From the NCBI GenBank assembly GCA_947630795.1, contig CANRJC010000003.1, positions 1 to 64,000 on the forward strand: a DNA stretch of 64,000 nt, in the 5' to 3' direction. Every line of letters begins with the position of its first letter. Position 1 is the first letter of the stretch. The notes under the pieces were generated by a model, which was given only the letters and a program-made list of their open reading frames with translations, had not been told where the DNA came from and made no database searches. This document shows positions 51,422 to 60,704 of the stretch, piece after piece. This DNA comes from an uncultured Phascolarctobacterium sp. GTDB taxonomy: Bacteria; Bacillota; Negativicutes; Acidaminococcales; Acidaminococcaceae. The position numbers and the translations under genes are program-made.

Positions 51422-51832
51422 TCACGGCGTTGCCGTCTTTTGCTCCGGCAACTTTTTTGCTAGCTCGGCGATGAGGGTGAGGTCGGCTGGCAGCCAGGGG
51501 ACAGCGTACAATTCATCCTTCGTCAGCCAGCGGGCGGCCTGAGCTTCTTTGAGGCGAAGTTCGCCGCCGGCGATCTTACACCAAAAGCAGGCCATGGACA
51601 GGTGGAAGTCGGGGTAGTCGTATTCTACGGTAGCGAGAAGTTCGCCTACCTCGATGTCGATGTCCAATTCTTCTTTGATCTCCCGCAGCAGTGCCTGCTG
51701 CGGGGTCTCGCCTGCTTCTTGTTTGCCGCCCGGGAATTCCCACAGCCCTTTAAAGGGGCCGTAGCCTCTGGCGGTGGCAAATATTTTGGCGCCGTCGAGG
51801 ATCACTGCGGCGACAACTCTAACGGTCTTCAT
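51422..51832 (-). CDS. MutT-type Nudix hydrolase
   Basis: A 136-residue Nudix protein with the box GGKQEAGETPQQALLREIKEELDI around residues 35-58. Its N-terminus (RVVAAVILDGAKIFATARG) and C-terminal LTKDELYAVPWLPAD match (deoxy)nucleoside triphosphate pyrophosphohydrolases of the 8-oxo-dGTPase type. It marks the return to core-like GC-rich DNA after the island. Confidence 0.85.
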   Translation of the reverse strand: MKTVRVVAAVILDGAKIFATARGYGPFKGLWEFPGGKQEAGETPQQALLREIKEELDIDIEVGELLATVEYDYPDFHLSMACFWCKIAGGELRLKEAQAARWLTKDELYAVPWLPADLTLIAELAKKLPEQKTATP

Positions 51833-51984
51833 CGAATAAAAACTCCTCGGATAAAATAGGAAAAGCGATCTTCAAAAAAGGCGCGAGATATTCGCAAGGG
51901 CCCTGTCGAAAAATATCCGAAACTCAAAGCCTACACAAAAACGGCAACGCTCGAAACAAAAGAGCAACGGGGCCGCTTTTTTCG

Positions 51985-52992
51985 TCACAGCTTCGGCGGC
52001 TCCCTTCTGTACTCGCCGCTGAGGATGGCTTCCCACCACGAGCGGTGAGCGAGGTACCAAGCGACGGTGCTCTTCAGCCCTTGAGCAAAAGGCACGGTCG
52101 GCTGCCAGCCCAATTCTTTTCGCAATTTGTCCGCATTCAGTGCATAGCGCAGATCGTGGCCTTTTCGATCGGCGACGAAGGAGATCAGGTCGCAAGAAGC
52201 GCCCACCTCTTTCACGATGAGCTCTGCCAGTTCGAGGTTGCTCAGTTCGACGCGGGCGCCGATGTTGTAGATCTCGCCCTCTTTGCCCCGGTTGATGATG
52301 AGGTCGAGAGCCCGGCAGTGGTCTTTTACGTGGAGCCAGTCCCGCACGTTCCTGCCGTCGCCGTACAGCGGCAGGGGCCTGCCCCGCAAAGCATTGACCA
52401 CGGTCAAAGGGATCAGTTTTTCCGGGAATTGATAGGGACCGTAGTTGTTGGAGCAGCGGGAGATGCTGACGGGCAGGCCGAAGGTGCGGCGGTAGGCCAG
52501 CACCAAAAGATCGGCGGCGGCTTTGGCGGCGCTGTAAGGAGAAGAGGGGCGAAGGGGAGAAGTTTCGTCGAAGGCGAGATCCGGCCGGTCTAACGGCAGA
52601 TCGCCGTATACTTCGTCGGTGGAGATATGATGAAAGCGTTGCACGCCGAAACTGCAGCAGGCATCCAGCAGCACTTGGACGCCCAGCACATTGGTCTCTA
52701 AAAAAAGGGCGGGTTCGGCGATAGAACGGTCCACGTGGCTCTCTGCGGCGAAATTCACCACGATGTCGGGCCGTTCTTCTGCGAAAAGTTTAAAAACGCC
52801 GGAGCGGTCGCAGATGTCCAACTTGACGAAACGAAAGCCGGGCCGTTTGAGGACGGGCGCCAACGTAGAGAGGTTGCCGGCGTAGGTGAGCTTATCCAAG
52901 CAAACGATGCGGCAGTCGGGATGAGCGGCCAGCAGATAAAAAATAAAATTGGAACCGATGAATCCGGCGCCGCCGGTGACGATGATGTTCAA
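51985..52992 (-). CDS. rfbB: dTDP-glucose 4,6-dehydratase
   Basis: A 335-residue extended SDR enzyme of dTDP-rhamnose-type sugar synthesis. It has VTGGAGFIGSNFIFYLL, AAESHVDRSI, STDEVYGDL, YSAAKAAADLL (catalytic Tyr and Lys) and RCSNNYGPYQFPEKLIPL. The start is TTG at 52992 with AAGGAG 6 nt upstream. The other rml genes are not nearby. Confidence 0.93.
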   Translation of the reverse strand: MNIIVTGGAGFIGSNFIFYLLAAHPDCRIVCLDKLTYAGNLSTLAPVLKRPGFRFVKLDICDRSGVFKLFAEERPDIVVNFAAESHVDRSIAEPALFLETNVLGVQVLLDACCSFGVQRFHHISTDEVYGDLPLDRPDLAFDETSPLRPSSPYSAAKAAADLLVLAYRRTFGLPVSISRCSNNYGPYQFPEKLIPLTVVNALRGRPLPLYGDGRNVRDWLHVKDHCRALDLIINRGKEGEIYNIGARVELSNLELAELIVKEVGASCDLISFVADRKGHDLRYALNADKLRKELGWQPTVPFAQGLKSTVAWYLAHRSWWEAILSGEYRREPPKL

Positions 52993-53403
52993 AATTTGCT
53001 CCTTCGTGTTTTGATGGGGCCCTTTTCTTTATTGTAGAGGCAGTGCAGTCAAGTCGTCAACAATTTTTGCGGTTGCGGCGCAGCCTGAGGCGCCGAGGTT
53101 TTGCTGTTTTGTTTTTGCTTTTTTGCAAAAGCTCGAGGCCTTCGCACCAAAGATTTTTCCCCGGAGCTTTTTTGAAAAAACAGAGCTGCTCGCGCATCTC
53201 ACTTCGAGCCCGCTCCCTTTTTCAAAATGCGAGGGGCCGAGAGGCGCAAGTTTTTTGCGAAGGTGAAGGGGGCTTTAACTGCTGACAGATCTGCGGCGAC
53301 TATGCTATAATATGGAAAAGATAAACGGAGAAGACCGGGGCGCTCATCGTTGCCGCTTCGCGCCTCGAACAAAAAAATTTTTCGGCGGCCCTGCGAGGTA
53401 CCT
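52993..53403. other. Non-coding gap between rfbB and the MATE gene
   Basis: No convincing gene is seen. An 80-codon frame on the + strand is Arg/Ser-rich and lacks an SD. The gap contains the promoter of the MATE gene near its right end and one AAAATTTTT-type palindrome near 53.37-53.39 kb. Confidence 0.45.
53282..53311 (+). promoter_or_regulatory. Promoter of the MATE gene
   Basis: CTGACA (53282-53287), 18-bp spacer, TATAAT (53306-53311). Confidence 0.65.
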
Positions 53404-54750
53404 TTGCTGCAAAACATGACCGAGGGCAGGCCTCTCAGCCTGATCCTGCCCTTCATGGTCCCCCTCTTGATAGGCAATATCTTTCAACAAATGTATAATG
53501 TGGCGGACGTGATCATCGTCGGCCGCACCATCGGCGTGGAAGCCTTGGCTGCGGTGGGCTCGGTCTCGCCTCTTTTCATGTTCGGCATCATGCTCTGCAT
53601 CGGTTCCTGCAACGGCTACACCGTGGTGACGGGGCAGCGCTACGGGGCCGGCGACTTGGACGGGATGCGCCGCAGCATCGCCACCTGCACTTTTTTGGGC
53701 TGTGTCGGCGTGGTCTTGATCATGGTGCTGATGCACCTTTTGATCGAGCCGGTGTTGGCCCTTTTGAACGTGCCGGCTGAATTGTTGAGCGATGCGCGAG
53801 CCTATGTGATGATCATCGTGGACGGCATCGTCGCCATGATGGCCTATAATCTCTTGGCGGCCATCATGCGCTCTTTGGGCGACAGCAAGACCCCGTTGTA
53901 TTTTTTGATCGTCTCCACTATGGTGAACATCGCCCTCGCTCTCGTCTTCATCGTTTATTGCGGCTGGGGAGTGCCGGGCAGTGCCGTGGCTATGGTCATC
54001 GCCCAGGCCGTCTCGGCTCTGCTCTGTCTTTCCTATATTTATCGCCGTTACCCGCAATTACACATCGGCCGTAAAGACTTTCGCATAGATCGGTCGGAAG
54101 TGTGGGCGCATTTGCGGATGGGCCTGCCCATGGCGGTGCAATTTTCCGTGATCGGCTTGGCCATCATGATCCTGCAGTCGGTGTGCAACAGTTTCGGCAC
54201 GGAAGCCATCGCCGGTTTCACCGCCTCTGTGAGGATGGAGCAGATAGCCGTGCAGCCCCTCATCTCCTGCGGCATCGCCATGGCAGTCTTCACAGCTCAA
54301 AATTTCGGGGCCCGCCGCTTCGACCGCATCAGAGAAGGGGTGAAGAAGTGCTCTCTCCTCTCCGGCAGTTTCGGCCTTTTGGCCGCTCTCACAGTTTTTA
54401 CTTTCGGCGATCACATCGTCGCCGTCTTTTTGGACGATCCCCAGCCGCCGGTGATGGAGGCAGCTCGCCTCTACATTTTTCACACCGTGCCCGCCTATCT
54501 TTTTTTGGGGCAGATCTTCATCTACCGCAACAGCTGCCAGGGCATGGGCATCAGCCTCATCCCCATCCTCGCTTCTTCCGTGGAATTTGTGACCCGCTCC
54601 GGAGCTGCCCTGCTTCTGAGCCGCTATTTGGGCTATAGGGGGATATGCATGGCTTCGCCCATCGCTTGGGTGATGAATTCTATTTTTTGTTTTGCCGCCT
54701 ATCACTATTTCATCCGTCTTTTGGAGCGGCACCATAAAGGGCTAAGATAA
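53404..54750 (+). CDS. MATE-family efflux transporter
   Basis: About 448 residues with twelve helices. Family features are PLSLILPFMVPLLIGNIFQQMYNVADVIIVGRTIG at the N-terminus, AAVGSVSPLF, the internal repeat around LRMGLPMAVQFSVIG and ALNF-like AVFTAQNFGARRF. It exports cationic drugs or metabolites with Na+ or H+. The start is uncertain: TTG at 53404 is 5 nt after GAGG, and ATG at 53416 is the first ATG. It is followed by the HD gene after 30 nt. Confidence 0.88.
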   Translation: MLQNMTEGRPLSLILPFMVPLLIGNIFQQMYNVADVIIVGRTIGVEALAAVGSVSPLFMFGIMLCIGSCNGYTVVTGQRYGAGDLDGMRRSIATCTFLGCVGVVLIMVLMHLLIEPVLALLNVPAELLSDARAYVMIIVDGIVAMMAYNLLAAIMRSLGDSKTPLYFLIVSTMVNIALALVFIVYCGWGVPGSAVAMVIAQAVSALLCLSYIYRRYPQLHIGRKDFRIDRSEVWAHLRMGLPMAVQFSVIGLAIMILQSVCNSFGTEAIAGFTASVRMEQIAVQPLISCGIAMAVFTAQNFGARRFDRIREGVKKCSLLSGSFGLLAALTVFTFGDHIVAVFLDDPQPPVMEAARLYIFHTVPAYLFLGQIFIYRNSCQGMGISLIPILASSVEFVTRSGAALLLSRYLGYRGICMASPIAWVMNSIFCFAAYHYFIRLLERHHKGLR

Positions 54751-54780
54751 ATAAAAAAGACGAAAGGAGCCTCCGAAAAA

Positions 54781-55314
54781 ATGGCGCAGGCAAAGATCGA
54801 TGCCTTATATGAAATAATGTTGAAATTTTTCGCCGGCGATGCCAAACGCTGCCAACATTTAATGAAGGTGCACAGTTTGGCGGCCTTTCTGGGGAGAAAA
54901 GAGAAACTCGATCCCCTTACGCAGGAAACTTTGGAACTGGCGGCTCTTTGCCACGATTGCGGCATAAAAGAGGCCGAGGCTCGCTTCGGCTACAACAACG
55001 GCAAATTGCAGGAAGAATTCGGACCTGAGGCGGCCCGAGAACTTTTGGCGCCTCTTTGCCTCTCGCAAGAGCAAAGAGAGCGTATTTTTTATTTGGTGGG
55101 CCATCATCACACTTACGCTCATATCGAAGGCATGGACTATCAAATTTTGGTCGAAGCGGATCTGCTCGTGAATTTTTACGAAGACGCTTTGCCGCAGGAC
55201 AAGATCGAAACGGCTGTGGAAAAAATTTTCGTCAGCGCCGCAGGCAAAGAGTTAGCGAAAAAAATTTACGCTTTAAATAAAAATGAAGAAGAAAGAAGCG
55301 GAGCGCCGATGTAA
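54781..55314 (+). CDS. HD-domain hydrolase
   Basis: A 177-residue protein with the HD pattern: H near residue 26-30 (CQHLMKVHSLA), the HD pair in AALCHDCGIKEAE, and the H in VGHHHTYAHIEG. The final Asp is in LVEADLLVNF. It is probably a metal-dependent phosphohydrolase of unknown substrate. GAAAGGAG precedes the ATG. It may be co-transcribed with the MATE gene. Confidence 0.8.
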   Translation: MAQAKIDALYEIMLKFFAGDAKRCQHLMKVHSLAAFLGRKEKLDPLTQETLELAALCHDCGIKEAEARFGYNNGKLQEEFGPEAARELLAPLCLSQEQRERIFYLVGHHHTYAHIEGMDYQILVEADLLVNFYEDALPQDKIETAVEKIFVSAAGKELAKKIYALNKNEEERSGAPM

Positions 55315-55340
55315 AGAGCTTCGCCTTTCAACAAAAAACA

Positions 55341-55369
55341 TTGACAAAGTGTAACTCTTTTGAGAAAAT
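55341..55369 (+). promoter_or_regulatory. Promoter of ilvN-ilvB
   Basis: TTGACA (55341-55346), 17-bp spacer, GAAAAT (55364-55369). About 90 nt of leader follows. Confidence 0.5.
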
Positions 55370-55380
55370 TGAATCGTAAA

Positions 55381-55436
55381 GCTGTCTCTTGACAGGAGCG
55401 TTCGTGCACGGCCCTATCTGAAGCTTCAGGTAGGGC
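55381..55436 (+). promoter_or_regulatory. Structured leader of the ilvN-ilvB operon
   Basis: Two hairpins: CTGTC-TCTT-GACAG (55382-55395) and an almost perfect 11-bp stem GCCCTATCTGA/TCAGGTAGGGC with loop AGCT (55411-55436). No T-run, T-box motif or leader peptide rich in Leu/Val/Ile was found. It may control stability or translation. Confidence 0.45.
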
Positions 55437-55463
55437 TATCTTATAGGAAAGGCCGGAGGAAAA

Positions 55464-55982
55464 ATGGAACAGATCATCGCCATAGTCGTTCGCAATCAAC
55501 CGGGCGTTTTGATGCGGGTGGCGGGAATGTTTTCTCGCCGCGGCTACAACATCGACAGTTTAGCCGTGGGCACCACGGAAAAACCCGAGTTCAGCCGCAT
55601 GACCGTTACCATGGATGCGGATGAAGCGACCATTCAACAAGTGTGCAAGCAGCTGGAAAAATTGGTGGAGGTGGAGGCGGTGAAGGTGCTGCCCCCCGAC
55701 AGCAGCTCCAAACGCAGCATGATCCTCTTAAAAGTCCACGCCGGCGAAAAAAGGATAGAGCTTTTGCGTTTGGCAGAAGTTTTTCGAGCTCACGCCGTGG
55801 ACGTGAAAGGCAGCTCTCTCACCTTCGTGGCCACCGGCGACGAAGGCAAGCTGCGGGCCCTCATCCAAGTGATGGAACCTTACGGCATTTTGGAAATGGT
55901 GCAGACCGGTTTGGTGGCCCTGGAAAGAGGCGACACCAGCCTGCGGGTGGAGAGCTCACGCTTCTCTTGGCCTCGCGAGTAG
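55464..55982 (+). CDS. ilvN: Acetolactate synthase small (regulatory) subunit
   Basis: A 172-residue ACT-domain protein with IIAIVVRNQPGVLMRVAGMFSRRGYNIDSLAVG at the N-terminus and the C-terminal dimer region (EVFRAHAVDVKGSSLTFVATG). It confers valine-type feedback control on IlvB. GCCGGAGGA precedes the ATG. It lies before ilvB, the reverse of the common ilvB-ilvN order, with a 45-nt gap. Confidence 0.94.
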   Translation: MEQIIAIVVRNQPGVLMRVAGMFSRRGYNIDSLAVGTTEKPEFSRMTVTMDADEATIQQVCKQLEKLVEVEAVKVLPPDSSSKRSMILLKVHAGEKRIELLRLAEVFRAHAVDVKGSSLTFVATGDEGKLRALIQVMEPYGILEMVQTGLVALERGDTSLRVESSRFSWPRE

Positions 55983-56027
55983 AAATAAAAATTTAACGCA
56001 AACGGAAAATAAACGGAGTGATCTATT

Positions 56028-57683
56028 ATGAAACTGACCGGTGCGGAAATAATGGTGCGTTGTTTGGCCGAAGAAGGAGTGAGCACGATCTTCGGTTATC
56101 CCGGCGGCGCTATCTTGCCTTTTTACGATGCCTTGCGCACTTCTAAGATCAAACATATTTTGACGGCTCACGAACAGGGAGCCAGCCACGCCGCCGACGG
56201 CTGGGCCCGGGCCACGGGACAGGTGGGCGTGTGCGTGGCCACCTCCGGCCCCGGGGCCACCAATTTGGTCACCGGCTTGGCCACCGCTTATTTGGATTCC
56301 ATCCCGGTAGTTGCCCTCACCGGGCAGGTGGCCCGGCCCATGATCGGCCACGATGCTTTTCAGGAGGTGGACATCACCGGCATCACCATGCCCTGCACCA
56401 AGCACAATTTTTTGGTGAAAGAGCCGGCGCAATTGGCTCACACTTTAAGATTGGCCTTTCAATTGGCCAAGCACGGCCGACCCGGCCCGGTGTTGGTGGA
56501 CGTACCCAGAGACGTGCAAACAGAATTGATCGAATACGTTCACGATAAATTGCCCGAGGTGGCCCTGCCTCAGCCGGACATGGAGAGAGTGAACAGAGCC
56601 ATCGCCGCCATCAATGAGGCCCAACGGCCGGTGATGTTGGTGGGAGGCGGCGTCATTCGCGCCGATGCGGAATATGATGCCATGCATCTTTGCGAAAAAT
56701 TGCACATGCCGGTGGTCAGCACTTTGATGGGCTTGGGCGCCATCAGCGCCTACCGCAAACTTTTTTTGGGCATGACCGGCCTGCACGGTCACGAGCGGGC
56801 CAACAACGCAGTGAAAGAAGCAGACCTCATCTTGGCAGTGGGCAGCCGCTTCAACGATCGGGTGACGGGCGAGCGCTCCAGCTACGGCGCCAACAAAAAA
56901 GTGGTGCATATCGACATCGACCCGGCAGAATTGGACAAAAATATTTATTCCAACATCGGCATAGCCGGCCCCATGAAGCAAGTTTTGAATCTTTTAGAAC
57001 AGGGCAGCAAGGTGAAAGACCTCAGCCCCTGGTGGCAGCGGATAGAATCGTGGACCAGCATGGAAGAAGATTTCGGCGACGAGCAGGCGCCTCTCTTCCT
57101 CAAAGCGCTGAATGCGGTGATCAAAGACAAAGATTACATCGTGGTCACCGACGTGGGCCAGCACCAAATGTGGGCCGCTCAGCACTTGAAGATCCAATTC
57201 GCCCGCCAGTTCATCACTTCCGGCGGTCTGGGCACCATGGGCTTCAGCCTGCCGGCGGCCATGGGCGCTGCTCTGGCTCGCCCTCAGAGCCGCGTGATCA
57301 GCATCAGCGGCGACGGCGGTTTCAAAATGACCGGCTCTGAGCTCTACACCATCTCTACTCACAAGATACCCGTGACTGCCATCGTCTTCAATAACCACGG
57401 CTTGGGCATGATCAGGCAGCTGCAGACGGTGCAGTTCGAAAAACGCTTCACCTCCTGCGAATTCCCCGGCTACGTAGATTTTGTCCGTTATGCCGAAGCT
57501 TTCGGCGTGAAAGGCGAACACGTAAAAACGCCGGAGCAATTGGCGGAGGCTTTGGCCAAAGCCATGGAGCTGGATGAGCCCTACTTGATCGAAGTGGAGA
57601 TCGACCCCAAGGACATGGTGCTGCCCATGGTGGTGCCGGGCCTGGGCATCGGCGACTTCGTAAAATTCGAGGAGAAAAAATGA
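56028..57683 (+). CDS. ilvB: Acetolactate synthase large subunit
   Basis: A 551-residue TPP enzyme making acetolactate or acetohydroxybutyrate for branched amino acids. It has FGYPGGAILPFYDAL, the TPP Glu in AHEQGASHAADGWARATG, ATSGPGATNLVTG, and QEVDITGITMPCTKHNF. The C-terminal TPP/Mg site is ISGDGGFKMTGSELYTI-NHGLGMIRQLQ. It overlaps rsmI by 4 nt. Confidence 0.95.
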   Translation: MKLTGAEIMVRCLAEEGVSTIFGYPGGAILPFYDALRTSKIKHILTAHEQGASHAADGWARATGQVGVCVATSGPGATNLVTGLATAYLDSIPVVALTGQVARPMIGHDAFQEVDITGITMPCTKHNFLVKEPAQLAHTLRLAFQLAKHGRPGPVLVDVPRDVQTELIEYVHDKLPEVALPQPDMERVNRAIAAINEAQRPVMLVGGGVIRADAEYDAMHLCEKLHMPVVSTLMGLGAISAYRKLFLGMTGLHGHERANNAVKEADLILAVGSRFNDRVTGERSSYGANKKVVHIDIDPAELDKNIYSNIGIAGPMKQVLNLLEQGSKVKDLSPWWQRIESWTSMEEDFGDEQAPLFLKALNAVIKDKDYIVVTDVGQHQMWAAQHLKIQFARQFITSGGLGTMGFSLPAAMGAALARPQSRVISISGDGGFKMTGSELYTISTHKIPVTAIVFNNHGLGMIRQLQTVQFEKRFTSCEFPGYVDFVRYAEAFGVKGEHVKTPEQLAEALAKAMELDEPYLIEVEIDPKDMVLPMVVPGLGIGDFVKFEEKK

Positions 57684-58579
57684 AGGAAGCGGGCTGCCTC
57701 TACCTCTGCGCCACGCCCATAGGCAATTTGCAGGACATCAGTCCCCGTTTGGCCGAGACTCTGAGTAAGGTCGATCTGGTGGCGGCAGAAGATACGCGTC
57801 GCACGCTCGCTCTTTTGAATCATTTGGGTTTGAAAGTCCGCTTGATCCGCTACGATGAACACACCAAAAGCAGCCAGGGTGCCTATCTCATCGAAGAGCT
57901 GAAAATGGGAAAGACGGTCGCCCTCGTGAGCGACGCCGGTTACCCCGGCTTGGCCGACCCCGGTGAAGATCTGGTGAAGCGTTGCGTGCAGGAGAACATC
58001 GGCGTGATACCCATCCCCGGGCCCAATGCCGCTCTTTGTGCTTTGGTGGCTTCGGGGCTGCCCTCTACACCTTTCTTCTTCGGCGGTTTTTTGCCGAAAC
58101 GCAAGAAGCATCGCTTGGAGCAATTGGCGGCTTGGCAGTCGCTGGCGGCTACGACGGTCCTCTACGAAGCTCCTCACCGTTTGCCGGAAGTGTTGAAAGA
58201 TATCTTGGCGGTGTGGGGCGAGCGGCCCTTGGTCTTGGCACGGGAGCTGACAAAAGTCCACGAAGAATTTTATCGAGGCACAATAACAGGGGCCATCGCA
58301 CTTTTGGAAGAGCAGCCGCCGCGAGGAGAGTATTGTTTGGTCATCGGCGGTGCTTTGCCGAAAGCTGAGAAAGAAAATGACGAAGCTTCATCGATGTCGG
58401 CCGCTGAAAAAGAAGCTCGAGCCCTTTTAGAAACGAAAAAATTGTTGGACCGGGGCCTCGCAAAGAAGGAAGCGCTGGCTGAAGCTGCCAAAATTTGCGG
58501 CCTGCCCAAACGGCAGCTGTACAACGCATGGGAAGCACAGTGCTCGAGAGCGCGCTGGGAGGAAGAAGAGAGGGACTGA
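57680..58579 (+). CDS. rsmI: 16S rRNA (cytidine(1402)-2'-O)-methyltransferase
   Basis: A 299-residue tetrapyrrole-methylase-fold enzyme. It has LYLCATPIGNLQDISPRLAETL, AAEDTRRTLALLNHLG, LVSDAGYPGLADPGEDLVKRC, IPGPNAALCALVASGLP and FFFGGFLPKR, all typical of RsmI. The C-terminus is extended with a KEALAEAAKICGLPKRQLYNAW helix-turn-helix-like tail found in many Firmicutes homologues. Coupled to ilvB by ATGA. Confidence 0.93.
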   Translation: MKEAGCLYLCATPIGNLQDISPRLAETLSKVDLVAAEDTRRTLALLNHLGLKVRLIRYDEHTKSSQGAYLIEELKMGKTVALVSDAGYPGLADPGEDLVKRCVQENIGVIPIPGPNAALCALVASGLPSTPFFFGGFLPKRKKHRLEQLAAWQSLAATTVLYEAPHRLPEVLKDILAVWGERPLVLARELTKVHEEFYRGTITGAIALLEEQPPRGEYCLVIGGALPKAEKENDEASSMSAAEKEARALLETKKLLDRGLAKKEALAEAAKICGLPKRQLYNAWEAQCSRARWEEEERD

Positions 58580-58736
58580 GCAAAATAAAAAAGAAAATCA
58601 CGGCCTAAGGTACGAAACTTCACTGAAAAATTCTTCCTATATGATTTTGGCGGAAAATGTGATAAGATAACAAGTTGTGAATAACAGTCAGGGCGGAGGC
58701 TCTGCCTGCGATAAAGCTGCGAGAGAAGGTTTGAAA

Positions 58737-60701
58737 ATGTGTAAAGAATGCCGCAAGGGGAGTTATTACATCACTACCCCTATTTATTATCCCAGCGATA
58801 ACCTGCACATCGGCCACGCATACTGCACTACGGTGGCCGACTGCTTGGCCCGCTTTCACCGCGATCTCGGCGAGGACGTGTTTTTCCTCACCGGCAGCGA
58901 CGAGCACGGACTGAAGATCCAGCGCAAGGCCAACGAGAACGGAGTTACTCCTCAGGCCTATGTGGATAAGATCATCGCCAATTTCAAATTGCTCTGGCGG
59001 CAGTTGAACATCTCCAACGACGACTTCATCCGCACCAGCGAGCCCAGACATCATAAAGTGGTGCAGGATGTCTTGCAGAAGATCTACGAGCAGGGCGATA
59101 TCTACAAAAAAAATTACAAAGGGCTCTACTGTGTGCCCTGCGAAAGCTATTGGTTGGAAAGACAGCTGGTGGACGGCAAGTGCCCGGACTGCGGCCGCCC
59201 CGTGGAAGAGATGGAGGAAGAGAGCTACTTCTTCAAGCTCAGCAAATATGAAGATTGGTGGCTGCAGTTCATCGAAGAGCACCCCGATTTCATCCAACCG
59301 GTGAGCCGCCGCAACGAAATGATCAATTTCGTGAAGCAGGGGCTGGAAGACCTGTGCATCACCCGCACCACCTTCGATTGGGGCATACCGGTGCCTTTCG
59401 ACAAAAAGCATGTGGTGTACGTGTGGTTCGATGCTCTGTTGAATTATCTGACCGGCATCAAATACGGAACGGACGACGCATTCTTTCATAAATTCTGGCC
59501 GGCGGATCTGCACCTGGTGGGCAAAGAGATCGTCCGCTTCCACACCATCATCTGGCCCATCATGCTGCACGCCATGGGCGTGGAGCTGCCGAAAAAAGTT
59601 TACGGCCACGGCTGGCTGATCGTAGAAGGCGACAAGATGAGCAAGTCTAAGGGCAACGTGGTGGATCCTCTTGCCCTCATCGATGAGTTCGGGGCCGACT
59701 CCATCCGCTACTTTTTGCTCAGAGAGATCAATTTGGGCAGCGACGGCAATTTCTCCCGGGATGCTTTGATCAACCGCATCAATGCGGACTTGGCCAATGA
59801 CTTGGGCAATCTGCTGCACCGCACTGTCTCCATGATCAATAAATATCACGGCGGCATCATCACCGCTGCCGGCTACTCGGCCCCTATCGATGAAGAACTC
59901 AAGGGGCTCATCGCCGACACCGCGGCCTCTTACATCCGCTACATGAAAGGGATGGAGCTGAACAGCGCCATCAAAGCCGTGTGGGCCCTGATCTCCCGGG
60001 CCAACAAATATATCGACGAGACCACTCCTTGGCTTTTGGCCAAAGACCCGGCGCAGCAGCCCCGCTTGCAGACAGTTCTTTACAATTTGGCCGAGGTGCT
60101 GAGGATCACCGCCATTTTGATCGAACCCTATATCCCGGCCACCAGCCCCAAGATCTACAGCCAGCTCGGTCTTGCCGTGCCCGAACGTTTTCTTTTAGAA
60201 GAGGCCGTCTTCGGCAAGTTGGCCGACGGCACCAAGGTGGGGCAGCCTCAGCAACTTTATCCCCGCATCGAAGTCACCGAGGAGGGCGATACCCTCATCG
60301 GCGGCAAACGCTACGAGCATAAAGCCGCTCCTGCGGAAAAGAAGGAGGAGCCGGCCTTCGTGCCCGAGCCCATCAAAGAAGAGATAACCATCGACGACTT
60401 CGCCAAGATCGATCTGCGGGTGGCTACCGTAGTGGCAGCGGAAAAAGTGAAGAAGTCGAAAAAACTTTTGAAGTTGCAAGTTCGTATCGGCGAAGAAGAG
60501 CGGACCATAGTCAGCGGTATCGCCGAGCACTGCGAGCCGGTCGAGCTCATCGGCCGCAACATCATCGTAGTGGCCAATCTGGCCCCGGCCAAACTCTTCG
60601 GCATCGAATCCAAGGGGATGCTTTTAGCGGCTAGCGATGGCGAAGGCAACTTGGTGCTGGCAGATGCACCGGGCATAAAAAGCGGCAGCCGGGTGAAATA
60701 G
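58737..60701 (+). CDS. metG: Methionyl-tRNA synthetase
   Basis: A 654-residue enzyme with a C-terminal tRNA-binding (EMAP-like) domain. It has YYITTPIYYPSDNLHIGHAY (HIGH motif), a zinc knuckle CVPC...CPDC near residues 127-147, FDWGIPVPFD, VYVWFDALLNYLTG and EGDKMSKSKGNVV (KMSKS). The tail (DFAKIDLRVATVVAAEKVKKSKKLL, LFGIESKGMLLAA) is the tRNA-binding domain. ATG at 58737 has AGAAGG upstream; the longer frame lacks an SD. Confidence 0.95.
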   Translation: MCKECRKGSYYITTPIYYPSDNLHIGHAYCTTVADCLARFHRDLGEDVFFLTGSDEHGLKIQRKANENGVTPQAYVDKIIANFKLLWRQLNISNDDFIRTSEPRHHKVVQDVLQKIYEQGDIYKKNYKGLYCVPCESYWLERQLVDGKCPDCGRPVEEMEEESYFFKLSKYEDWWLQFIEEHPDFIQPVSRRNEMINFVKQGLEDLCITRTTFDWGIPVPFDKKHVVYVWFDALLNYLTGIKYGTDDAFFHKFWPADLHLVGKEIVRFHTIIWPIMLHAMGVELPKKVYGHGWLIVEGDKMSKSKGNVVDPLALIDEFGADSIRYFLLREINLGSDGNFSRDALINRINADLANDLGNLLHRTVSMINKYHGGIITAAGYSAPIDEELKGLIADTAASYIRYMKGMELNSAIKAVWALISRANKYIDETTPWLLAKDPAQQPRLQTVLYNLAEVLRITAILIEPYIPATSPKIYSQLGLAVPERFLLEEAVFGKLADGTKVGQPQQLYPRIEVTEEGDTLIGGKRYEHKAAPAEKKEEPAFVPEPIKEEITIDDFAKIDLRVATVVAAEKVKKSKKLLKLQVRIGEEERTIVSGIAEHCEPVELIGRNIIVVANLAPAKLFGIESKGMLLAASDGEGNLVLADAPGIKSGSRVK

Positions 60702-60704
60702 ATC

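Noticed and set aside
53043-53285. 80-codon + strand frame between rfbB and the MATE gene
   Set aside because: Arg/Ser/Phe-biased, no SD, no recognisable domain.
56028-57683. Oxalyl-CoA decarboxylase paired with the CaiB-type transferase
   Set aside because: The TPP enzyme is adjacent to ilvN and has the acetolactate synthase motif set. It lies in core DNA 11 kb from the transferase.
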